Part shown: positions 29,606 through 40,486 of the stretch, in pieces
Layout of the letters: every line of letters starts with the position of its first letter
How positions within the stretch are numbered: the stretch's first letter is position 1
NCBI GenBank assembly: GCA_025094145.1
Contig: JALLLS010000013.1
Location: 124,001 to 188,000, forward strand
DNA: 64,000 bases
Direction of reading: 5' to 3'
From: Spinellus fusiger
Taxonomy: Eukaryota; Mucoromycota; Mucoromycetes; Mucorales; Phycomycetaceae
Translations under genes and position numbers: made by a program
Notes under the pieces: model-generated
The model's input: only the letters and a program-made list of their open reading frames with translations
Database searches by the model: none
What the model was told of the DNA's origin: nothing

Positions 29606-31944
29606 TTATTTGTTTTGAAGCATAGGCAAAAGTAAATTTTTCTCATCTAATTTTGTGAACAATAACTCCAGAAATGGACGATAGATATGTCTTCGGCGTA
29701 TGTTGTTTTCCTGTTTTTTTTTTTTAAAAAAAGTGTGAATAATCAAGGTCAATTGATAATAGTAACTTACATGTAGCTTTATTCGGTCTGCTTGTATGAT
29801 TTCAATCTGGCCCTTTATTGCCTGTAATTCTTCCGTCGTTGCCTTGTGTTTACTTTGAAAATGCTCAATAATATCTGATTCAATGTCTATGTCTATTCTG
29901 TCATCGATGTCAAGTTTACTAATATCGTCAGATTGATTTTCTTTTTGAGAATCGTATAGGGTGTTTTCTATTGACTTTGTTTTATATTCTTGGGACTTTA
30001 CTTGAGATGAACCCTCCATTAAATTTAATGGTGATGCTGGCTTTGTTGTAGACTCTGGTGTATGTTTTTGTAATGAGCTTACTGCATCTAGATTTTCTTC
30101 TGGTGCCACACCATATATTGTTTGATCTTGCAATGTCTTGGCTGTTGATACTGATATTTCTTGTGCTGATGATAGAGCCTTATTCTGTAGCTTATCTGAT
30201 GTTTTCCGTAAAGATTGTGTTGAATCAAACAACTCTTTGTCTGTCTCTTGTTCTGCCTTTTCTGTATTTGATAGATCCTCTCTTTCTTGTGCTAGTTGAT
30301 CTGAGTTTAGTATGGCTTTAGGCAGTTCATCCAATGATACGTCTGAATCGTCTGTTTGTGCATTCATTTGTATTGGACTAAGAGGATTGTCATAGACTGA
30401 ATGTGGACTGAATATATCATTACAAGGATGATCAATTCTATAATCCATTTCTTCGTACTCTTCATCCAGCAATAAACAATCCGTTTTGCTTGTTACTAAA
30501 CCGTGTGTCTTCTCCAAATATACACTTTCCATTGGCTTACATGGTGACTCCCTGAGACTATCATATTTTGTTGAAGACTCAGGTTTATGAATACTCTGGC
30601 TTTTTACTGATTTACACGCTGTGTTTTTCTCATTTATGTCTTCTAAACCAGCTTCCAATCGATTGCGCTTTTTTGAGTTGATTATAGTCTGTCTGCGTGT
30701 CTTGGCTGATGCAATTCCACGTTCATACAATGGTAATTTCATAATCTTGTCATTCATTGATTTTTTCAGGGCAATAAGAGGATCATCAATAATAGCCATA
30801 AGGTTGAATGTTTCACTATCTTGCCTAGAAAGTAAAAAAACATCAAGTAAGTACCTATTAAGAAAAACAAACAGGCTTTTTACTTACATTTCCATACGTC
30901 TGACTAATACAGGATGAACCACCTCTAACCAATTTTCTTGTGTACATTTTCCTATAGAGAGAAAGAGAGAAAGAGAGAAAGAAAACAATGAATACAACCT
31001 CACTTGTAACCTTTTTATATATAAAAAAGTTACCTATTTTGATAGGTGCTCTTTTCAACCCATCCAGTTCCCATACAAAACCATCCTTTTCTATATAAGC
31101 TATAAAATGGTAGGTGTCTTCTTCAACCCAAGTGCTGTTTTTCTTCTTTCTTGATGAACATTTTATGTCAGGGCTTTTTGTGGTGAATTGGGATGGAGAT
31201 CTTTATCAAATACAAGTGCATACCATAGAATATGGTTTATAGGTAAGTTTACTAGTAAAGCCTACATTTCTTATGTATGACACTTACGCGAATCTGTTAT
31301 GAACTTCTTGTAAAGTTGGATGACTACCAATGGCTAAACCTCGGTTCTAAAAAGACACATTAAGTATTATGAAACTGAATCTATACATGGACAATCTACA
31401 CTTACAATAGGATCAAAGTGTTGAGTGAAGTCTTTAAAATCACTCAGTGTTTTTCCAATATCGACGGTAGGGTGGCAGTTCATAATAATACCCAAGAGAG
31501 CAAGTGTAGCACATACGTTGACTATAACCTATAGAGTGGGTGAGTGAAAGAGTAGGCAGATATCCTATGCTTACCTGACAAGCGTAAAACACATTCTCGG
31601 CATCAGGATCAGGTACTTGATGGTTCTCTGGGAGCAGCTCCTCTTCATACTTTGATGTGAAAATGAGTCCATGAACTCGTCTGTACAATAGTTATAAGAT
31701 AAGAACACTCATAAGTCTTTTATTGGCATACCCTTTGTTCAGCAGAGGTTCAAGGTCCAGTGTCCAAAGTTCTTCTGCCATCAAACCAGTAACTCCGTAC
31801 TCTGACATCATTTCAGAGAAGATACCTACAACAAGAGTAAAAACGCGTTAGAGTCTTACATGTCGGATGAATGAGTGGCTGTATACCTGGTTCTGATTCT
31901 ACTAAACACCAGGGTGCTTCAGTACTGGCTTGTTTGTCTGTCAT
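29606..31944 (-). CDS. UCHL5/BAP1-type ubiquitin C-terminal hydrolase
   Basis: Nine exons join in phase to 609 residues: 31944-31887, 31825-31732, 31680-31575, 31528-31406, 31346-31288, 31200-31034, 30951-30888, 30824-29771 and 29710-29606. A cysteine deubiquitinase of the UCH37/BAP1 branch. The catalytic Cys is in IVNVCATLALLGIIMN, the catalytic His in DTYHFIAY, and the Asp in WELDGL. The opening WCLVESEPGIFSEMM and the ETFNLMAII block are typical UCH. A long acidic insert follows, then a coiled coil. The C-terminal RRRHIYRPFLELLFTKLDE matches the ULD tail that binds RPN13 (UCHL5) or ASXL-type partners (BAP1). The insert is longer than in UCHL5, so BAP1/Calypso-like roles are possible. Confidence 0.92.
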
Positions 31945-32920
31945 TATCAAGCAAGGTGTCTGATATAGAGTAAGGTATAGAGTGATATGACTAGGCTTTT
32001 GTTGTTGTTGTTGTTGTTATGAGAGTGCTTTATGATTACTCTTATAGAAGCTGTTGTTGAACCTCAATGAACTCTCTCAGGTCCTTGTATTTGTATAAGT
32101 CTTTGAGGGTACCTTTATATAATAATATATATATTCTTCTGTTGTTAATACTTTGGCTTTAGTCAGTGACTCGGATCAGTAGTAAATATGCACTGGGAAA
32201 GAGTACAAAAGAGGTCTTTTAGTGAAAGTCTACTCTTTTGAATTTTGAATTTTGAATTTTCATGACTGTATTATTGATTGTACTATTTCCTACACATGCA
32301 AATACATTCATAGTTACACAAACACACAAACACACACAAACACACACAACTTTATCAATGAAACGCTAGAAAACCAATAATGTAATTTATAGGATAGAGA
32401 GATCAATAAGCTGTCATTGATCAATGCATTCTCCAAATTAGCAGTATAAAAGAACACTGAATAAAATACCCTGCTAATAAAATAAAACACAACAATAGCA
32501 AATACAACTCCTACATACACTTGATGATATGACCTATACATAAACATTTGAGAATAGTCCAATACAGAAGAATAAATATTTCCATAAATCAGTACTAATC
32601 ATAGTAAGATGGTAACAAAAGAATTAAAATTAAGTCATATGCTATAAACAATAAGTATAGCATCATAAACAATGGATCAAATAGGCTGAAATATGCGTTT
32701 TGGCTAGTTTCAGGCATCAAGTATATTTCTAGGAGCCTACAGTAATAAATAGACAAACATACAAACTAAACTATAATTATAAACAAACCCTTCATATTGA
32801 ATAAACATATTCATCCAGTTTATATGGGAACAAAAGTGTATCATAGGATATTCTATTTTTTTTTAAAAAAAAAACATAATATAATATAATCTTACTTACA
32901 CTCAACTTGATGATCAAAAG
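31945..32920. other. Upstream region with microsatellites
   Basis: Holds (TTG)n at about 32000-32018, a TTTTGAAT repeat near 32236-32258 and (CACAAA)n around 32318-32348. No gene is seen. The first ~100 bp is probably the promoter of the deubiquitinase gene. Confidence 0.45.
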
Positions 32921-32921
32921 A

Positions 32922-34219
32922 ATGTAATTGATAGTTCCAAATTTCGAGCTATTTCTATATTAAAAGATAACATACACTATTATTCACTCTGTTCATAAAA
33001 TTAATTTTTTCATATAATATCTGATTAAACAACATCATGAACATCTTCCTTAGAAACCCCGAGATTTATTGACAAAAGAATAGCATTGAGACTCGCTCAG
33101 CCATTCTCCATGAGGTGCTAAACAACAACAACACTCTGGCCGAGACATTTTGTATGTTCAACATCCCTACTACTACTACTACTACTGCAAGGGACATCGT
33201 GAGGCCCTTTAAGAATATAGGCTTGGTGGTACTTTCTCCCAAGAGTGGCAAAAAGAGAGATCTGAACGACAGGTCTCTCTGGTGGCTGAGAAGAACATTG
33301 GTGGGTGATTTATATCAGACCAAAGAGGCCAGCATGGCAGACATGGCCATCAAGGTCTTAGAGAATACTTTGAAGAGATGCCTAGATGAAATAAGCTTTT
33401 ATTCACTCAGTTCAATGACCAGGCCTGTTCTTACCAAGAAGAAGATGGAGGTAAGGCTCTAGTGGGCTCAAGAACATATCAACTGGACTTATGAGCAGTG
33501 GCAGCAGACAGTCTGTTCCGATGAGTCCAGGGTGGAGCTTATAAGCTACAACTGGGGGTCAAATTCATCAGGCAATATTTAATGGCCTTCCATCCATAAC
33601 ATATCTTGGAAACAAAGAAGTCTTGAGGTGATGGAGTGATGGTATGGGGCTTTTTCAGTAGGCAGGGTGTTGGGAGATGAATCATAGTAGACTGTATAAA
33701 CTCCAACAATTACATTTATGTCTTGGTAGAAGTCTACTACCTATAGGAGGACAATGTTAGACATCATACGAGTACAACGACTCAATTATAGAATAGTATA
33801 TAGTGCAGTAATAAATCTTTAATGGCCCTCATAAATCCCTAATTCCAATCTAATAAAGCATCTGTGGGTCCATCTAAAAAAAGACTATCAGGAAGAATAG
33901 AAGTGTATAATCCATTAAGGGAAAGTTGGAGGCTGCCCTGATGCTGAAATGAGGTAAAATATCAAAGGCAATAGATACCCTCATTGTCAACATAGGGTGG
34001 AGATGGCAGACTATGATAGATGTCATTCACTGATGGTAGTTACTCATTAACCTTGCAATAAAGCCACTGTTTTATATTATCAACACTACCATCTTTATCT
34101 ATTGAAAGTTTTATGTCTTTACCTAATGAATTCATAAAGTGATAGCACCATTAAGATAAAGTATGAAACTAAAAAACGAAATCTGCATTTAGAATCGTCG
34201 ATTACATTCTTTTGATCAC
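32922..34219 (+). mobile_element. Degenerate Tc1/mariner element
   Basis: Inverted ends: GATCAAAAGAATGTAATTGA on the left and its complement TCGATTACATTCTTTTGATC on the right. A transposase remnant lies between: FNIPTTTTTTARDIV near 33160 (compare FNVPTSTLRDILKH in the other copy), then RRTLVGDLYQTKEASMADMA and LTKKKMEVRL (to 33462). The catalytic part after 33470 has stops and frame changes. The terminal ~300 bp is shared with the internally deleted copy at 13.6-14.4 kb. Inactive. Confidence 0.72.
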
Positions 34220-34393
34220 TTTAGTTATATCTTTTATCTTAAGGACATTCTATAAATTATAAAAAGAAAAAAAAGGCTACCTCTTATTTGATTTTAAGTA
34301 GCTAAAACGTATGGTATATTGTTATAAATGCGCTACATAGGGACAAAAAAAAAGACGTAAAAAAACAGGACATGTCCTTGTTCAATGGGATGA

Positions 34394-37202
34394 TTATTTA
34401 TCATAAGATAAAGCACATATAACTTGAGGGGTTCTTTTGGTACTTTGAATTGCACAAACAGGCATCAATACGGACTCCACTCTTTCTGTAGAGGTGCCTG
34501 CTTCAATATAGGCGCTATCTTTTGACCGACTCATTGAATCTAGTTCTTCGAGATAACTAAGATCTTCGTTATCACATAGTATATCGTCCTTTATCAATGA
34601 CCATAAATCACCATCTACGCTACTTAGTTTCTTTTGCTTATTCACTCATCTTATTTCTCTTCTTACCTAAAGTATCTATTGCAACAAAATATTTGACTTG
34701 CAAAGATCTGTTGTTTTCTGATCTCTAATAGAATGACAGTCTGCAATTTAGAACCTAATGATAATCAGTGTGTTCAATAATTACATGAGCGAACTTTTCT
34801 GCATCCAACAACTGCTGTATATTCCCAGATAGCTCTGAGAAGATAACTATACATATAAAAATATACAAATATATATATCATTCAGCAGTGTAAATGAAAC
34901 ATGTTAAGCTAAGGTTCATTGATTACCTAAATCAGCACCGTGGAACTTCAGACTGGTATCTATTGCATTTATATCCCATAAAACAATATGTTTTACTTGG
35001 CTTGATTTGAGATCATTGTATATTTTTTGCCTATCTTCTATCTCTGTTGAGCTATCTATACGAGCATATAATATCTAGAAGAAGAGTTAATCAACCTTGT
35101 TTTCTCTATCTTTTAACGGAAGAAATATGGTGTCTTACCGATTTTTGTATAAGTCTAGTTTCAATAGTATCTCTTAAGTCTTTATGGTAGCCAAAGACAA
35201 TAATTTTAGGCTTGGGAACATCCCACACCATATTATCAATACAGTCTATAATAGCATTGACTTTTCCTCTTCCACACTCAAGCTATTATACCAGAGGAGT
35301 GGATTGAACAAACAAAATATATGTTAATGTATACTACCAGTATCAATTTTTTCTATTAATACCATCTCATTATCCATTGTCTCTTCTTCTACGACGGGTG
35401 TATCTTCCTGTGTCGTGGTGTTTGTATCTTTGGTTGCTTTGTTTAATCTTTTCAGTTGCTGTTTATGTTTAACTGGGATATTGACAAAGACTGCCTGCTT
35501 TATTCTTTCTGGTAATTCGTAAGCAATGTGTTTTCTTGAATGATGAATCCATACAGAGGATGTCATCAAGTGCTCTAACTCTTTCAGATTGGATGTCCCT
35601 AAACATACACATACACACAGTAAGTACCTTTCTCTTCTTTCTTTTCTTTCTTTCTTTTTTTCTTTTTCTTTTTGGTTTTATACAAGAAATAAGAAACTTT
35701 TATTTTACTTTTCATTGTTACCTGAATAATCCCAACCAAAAACACTATGAACAGGACTACAGTAACGAGTACTGAACTTTGTAAAATCAGGAAAAATATC
35801 TTGTCGAAGTGCATATAATTGAGTATGCAGATCCACAGGTCTGAATTTCTCTGACAGGCTCGTCATCATAATCAACTGTGATGAACTGAAAAAGATAGGA
35901 AGAAGTACTTTTACTCGCTTGCTCTATAAAAACAACAAAGCAATAAGATAGTGTTCTCTTGACCCTCTCATTGAAAGATTCATCTTATTACTTGCCAGTC
36001 GATTCTTCATTTGATGACACTCATCGCACATTATTATCTTAAAATTCATTTCCTTTAGCCTGGACGAATGGCGTGTGGCGAGATCATAATCTATAATGTA
36101 GAATTGAACCACGGACGTTTTTTTTTCAGGATCAGGATCAGTATAAAGCTCAGAGCCGGCATCTGAATCAGAGTCGGTGACAGCTGTGTCTTGGTGATCA
36201 GAAGAGTCAGTGGCAGAATGGGCGGATTTTCTTTTCTTTGGCAAGAATAACTTCTCACTCTCTGGTGGAGTCCGTCTAGGAGTATACTTTTTGTTAAGTA
36301 CATCAGAAGAACGTAATGTCACATGAATCTCTTTATCATCTAAATTCAACCACTGTTTGATCTCTTCTTTCCATGTTATGCATAGATGAGCAGGACAAAT
36401 AATAAGTACAGGCCAACTGTCTTTGTAAGCGAGGGCAATTCCCAATCCCTCTGGTGTTTTTCCCAATCCTCTTTCGTAGCCCAAAAACACTCTTCCTTTT
36501 TTCTCGATGCCTGTCTTTATGCCTTGTTTCTGATATTCTCTCAGATGATTCCATAGGGGTGTACTGGATACATCTCTCAGTCTTCTGTCGTTCTCTTCCT
36601 CAAACTCTATTGTATGTGCTGGGGTGGAATTATTGTCATTATTAAGCAATGCCTGGAGAGATGGTAAGAGTGGCTGGAGTTTAAGATAGAGATTAGGAGT
36701 ATGTGTTGGCATTCTGCTGATGGCACATTTATAAGAGGTAATATTGGCAGGAAGTGTCCATTGTTCATTGACACTATCCCAAGCAATATCTGGGATACTT
36801 TTTAGCACAGGAATGAGGGTTTCATTATGAGTCGCTTTGATACTAATTAAATCGTTGGAGATAAGACTGAATTGGACAATTGTGCTGTTGGTGGGGTCTC
36901 CAAGGATGGGTTGTTCTTTGTTGTGGCGCTTTAGAAGATGGGGAGGGAGGGATGGATTTGTTGAAGAAGAAAATGAAGCAGCATAGGCTTCTGCTGGATG
37001 AATCGTGAATGCATGAGACGAGGCGTCCCACTTGAAGAAGTTGCACCGTGAAGTTGCGCACTATTCAACAAGAGTAATGAGCAGGCCTATAGGGTTCAGT
37101 GCCACCTACTCTCCAGAACCACCGTCCTTGATTAGCCCCACGACGTTTTGCTTCTACGATAAACGCAGGCATTGAACAGAAGCAGTGCGAGTTATTTGAC
37201 AT
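34394..37202 (-). CDS. GRF zinc finger-HARP-SNF2 annealing helicase (SMARCAL1/ZRANB3-like)
   Basis: Multi-exon gene of roughly 850 residues. The N-terminus is a GRF zinc finger: CFC, GANQGRWFWR, then C..(4)..C and NFFKWD across a short intron. A HARP-like segment follows (LIPVLKSIPDIAWDSVNEQW). The SNF2 ATPase has GYERGLGKT, LIICPAHLCITW, MCDECHQMKN, HTQLYALRQDIFPDF, FGWDYSG and helicase-C blocks ILYARIDSSTEIEDR, DTSLKFHGADLG and VIFSEL. The tail reads QVKYFVAIDTLDGDLWSLI after intron removal. SMARCAL1/ZRANB3 proteins re-anneal ssDNA and remodel stalled replication forks. An acidic Ser/Asp insert lies between motifs Ia and II. Motif VI is atypical (AEKFAHRSENN). Start ATG 37202 is set by the zinc finger. 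Confidence 0.86.
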
Positions 37203-37877
37203 TACAAAAAAGAAAAAAGAAAAAAGATGAAAAGGGAAAGAGGTGCAATTTTCCCTATCTCTTTTCTTCCTCTTTCTGCTTCATGTGAACTGGTCTCTTT
37301 ACACGTCACTTTTTTATTTTATTTTATTTTATTTTATTTTATTTAAAAATATATATATTTATAAATATTATTACAGGATCAGTGCATCCCCACTGGAACA
37401 TATAGGAAAGCTCTTCTGTTTATAGCCAACTTGGATTATTATACACTCGAAACATCTAAAGAAATAATCCTCGGGTCTATAAAAATAGAAAAGAGTAAGA
37501 AATCGGTGCATAGACCATTTTACTTTGAGAGTGAAATGGTATGTGGGAAAGACTGGGTTATATGAGCAGAGTGTGTCTTGTTGGGGAATTCAGTCTATGC
37601 TATGGACAATGCACGCACGTATTCTTCATACCCTATGCTCCTACTTTTAGAAAACACTTATCTACTTCTTATTGCTGCTGTCTCCATTTTCATTTTCAAG
37701 ATGCCACTGATAAAGAGAATGTCTTGTGATTATAGAGAATGGCATAGTAAGATGTAGAATCATATGAGATCATAAGTGATTGCCATTCTCAGAGGATTTA
37801 TCTCCGTTAGACTCTCCCAAATTAATTCTGTCAATGCTTTTAGCTGTTTGATCATCCCAAATATCGGTAATTAATGA
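37203..37877 (+). other. Possible orphan exon in AT-rich DNA
   Basis: A 54-codon open exon at 37377-37538 (+) is bounded by TTACAG and GTATGT. It would encode PTGTYRKALLFIANLDYYTL... and matches no family I recognise. It is preceded by an (ATTTT)n microsatellite (37312-37345) and followed by the inverted repeat at 37878. It could be the remains of a gene interrupted by that repeat, or chance. Confidence 0.25.
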
Positions 37878-38570
37878 TACTAGACATTATAATATCTAGT
37901 AATGACAAAATCGAATAAGATACACCTCATTATCACTTTTTAGATAGTTTACCTGTAGCATGGGGTTTCCGTCAGTGAGTCAACCGAGGCTTCTTGTGTT
38001 CAAGGGTATTTGGTTTAGTTAACGTACGATTCACTCTGCTCTTTTTTATTCGACTTGTTTGTTATTCTTTTATACTTTAATGATTATTACAGATAGAAGA
38101 ACTTCAAGGAAATCACCACCAAAAGGCATGCATTCTAATGCAGGCTGTTGTACTTTTATATTATCTCTGAAAGATCAATCCACCGTATTCAAATATACTA
38201 CAGCTTATCATAGATGCTTCATCATAAACCATTGATTGTGTAGCTGTTTTTTTTATACATTCGTCTGAAGCAGTAGTGTTTTAGTGTGCTTATCTTGACA
38301 TTTTGGTCATTGAATAAGTATGTATTTATATTCCAAACCTAACTATCCTATATGAAAAAAAGTACATAGCTCATAGGATTATATGACTGACTCATCTCAC
38401 TCATTCTTTACAGTAAGCTGCTATTTCTTGGTCATATCACAATGTCTCTACTTTCTGTTTGGTATCTATCATTATTTGGACAATTATAATGACTTTTGTG
38501 CAAATAGCCATATCCACAACATCCTGTATATCTATTTTGAAGACGGTTCACTCAAGAGGTGATTGGGTAT
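37878..38570 (+). repeat. Left arm of a 693-bp inverted repeat pair
   Basis: Nearly identical to the reverse complement of 44716-45408, with the same length. It starts with an imperfect palindrome (TACTAGACATTATAATATCTAGTA, differing from the other arm at two loop bases) and ends AGGTGATTGGGTAT. The arms bracket 6145 bp with a Tc1 relic and the RdRP gene. No coding sequence is seen within an arm. Confidence 0.9.
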
Positions 38571-38759
38571 ATAATTAGAATAAACCTACTTGTTCAAGAA
38601 AGTGTGAATACGACCACACTCAATTGAGTTGAATACTCGTGAAAATAAATATCAGGATGAAACAGATAGAACATGTTCAACATTAAATAAAACATTTTAC
38701 ATTTGATCTATAAGCTCCAAACTTAAGCATATCAAGTCTCAATATCTTTAATTGTAGAA

Positions 38760-39740
38760 AATAGAATAATAATACAGTTAGTATTTCGTATGGTTTCCTT
38801 TGGCATCAATGACATCCTGGCACCTGTCTGTCATACTCTGAACTCATCGTCGTGCAATTTCAATAACAACTTTCTACATTGATAATAGATACCCTTCTTT
38901 CTTCAATTCATATCTCCAAGGCGTATCAGACATGTTCAATTGAGTTCAATTCAGGGATTTGTGTAGGCTAGTAATCAAAGAACCCTAATCTGATGTGTCT
39001 CTTTCCACCATCTAGCATAGGCCCCAGTATGACAGCTAGTACCCTTTTATTGTAACAGAAACTTACTGTTTTCTTTCTGATAAAATTCCATAAACCAAGG
39101 ATGGAACTCACTAACTAAAACAATGATATATTCGTCTTGGTTTACAGTGCTATCAACAACGATTAATAAGCCAAATCCATTAGCATAATAGCAGCTCTAA
39201 AACATCACACCATCACCACCAAACTACATTGTTGGAACAATAGGGTTATAACTATATCGTTCTCTAACTATTTTAATGATACAGGCATCTCTATTGCTCT
39301 TTTTCATAATGTATGTTAACTCATCAGACTAAATGATACCTCTCCGCTGATCACTCGTCCAATTGATATATTCCTTAGCCCAACAAAGCTGTTTCTCTTT
39401 GTGTGTTTTTTCAGTGAAGGCTAGCTTGTGATCTACAGAAAAAGATACATACTCTAACTGATTACAGTAGCTGATAAGGGTGTCTCTACTTATATCAACA
39501 TCAAACTTCAATATTCCCAATGTCAGTTGATTGTATGAGGCAAATGGATCCTTTCTAATAACATCTTTCCAGGTGTCTTGAATCCATCTCATTCACTTTT
39601 TAGGGGTTTCCATGACTCTCCAAACGCAATAGTGATCCACACTCTTTGATGTTTCTAATACTACTTTAAACTATATACAAATGCACGTGACGCATGCTAC
39701 CACTCACTCTATCAGTTTCGGTTGATATCATTATGGCTGT
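38760..39740 (-). pseudogene. Degenerate Tc1 transposase
   Basis: The longest readable part, 39592-39329, shows RDTLISYCNQLEYVS...KLAFTEKTHKEKQLCWAKEY and INWTSDQRRGII. In Tc1 transposases this precedes the SDE catalytic motif. Immediately after, the frame hits a stop and then reads SDELTYIMKK; the GGDGVMF block and the rest are broken by stops. The lower end near 38790-38830 (CTTTGGCATCAATGACATCCTGG) matches the fragment at 59.06 kb. Confidence 0.75.
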
Positions 39741-39760
39741 GGGCTGTAAACAAATAAATA

Positions 39761-40090
39761 CACACCCAAGGATTCTTCTAGTTTTTAGGTGGATAACACG
39801 GTACTCCATTTAAAGAGACAAAATAGTTCCCTTTTACAGAATAATGTTTAAAATCAAAAGGTTTGTAGATAGGTAATAAAGAGTACTGTGGTTATCAACA
39901 GGACCACTAGATAGATGAATTGGTAGTAGTTCAATTTCTATCAGGGACAACACAACAGAGGTTTTGACACAAAGCTAGGCAAAAGGGAATCCAAGGGGTA
40001 CGGAAGCGGGGATACAACACACAATTTAAATACAACGAGTAACTAGGCAACTAATCTTTAAGCAATCCTTACTTCTCTCAAAGGTCTTAA
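39761..40090 (-). mobile_element. Truncated copy of the Fanzor-bearing TIR element
   Basis: Starts with CACACCCAAGGATTCTTC after TA. It continues with AAAATCAAAAGGTTTG, ACTGTGGTTATCAACAGGACCACTA and AACTAGGCAACT..CTTTAAGCAAT, in the order found in the reverse complement of 50.30-50.60 kb (copy B). Homology fades near 40090, before the Fanzor coding part. A terminal fragment only. Confidence 0.65.
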
Positions 40091-40486
40091 CGATACTTAA
40101 CGTTAACAAAAATAGGTCGATTGTTTTATTGAATGTTTAAATTGTATGGGTTTTATACACTGTTTTCTTGTGTTATTGGTCATAAATACCTACATCTCAT
40201 GCACCTCCAACACCGTGCATGCATAGAAAAGCATCGACTATCCATACTATAGCCACGGCTATATCCCATATCGTTCATTTCATTTCATTTATTATTATTA
40301 TTATTTTGGTATTAGCTCACAGCCAATTTTTTGTTTGATAATTTTGAATAATTTTTATTTTTATTCTTAAACAAAATCCAACTTCAAAAAGTGCACAAAT
40401 ACTTTCTGAAAATATTATATCTTCCTATAAGTATATCTGTGTTTATCTTTTAAATAGTCTGTATATTTTGTCCTTTTCCTTTTGTC

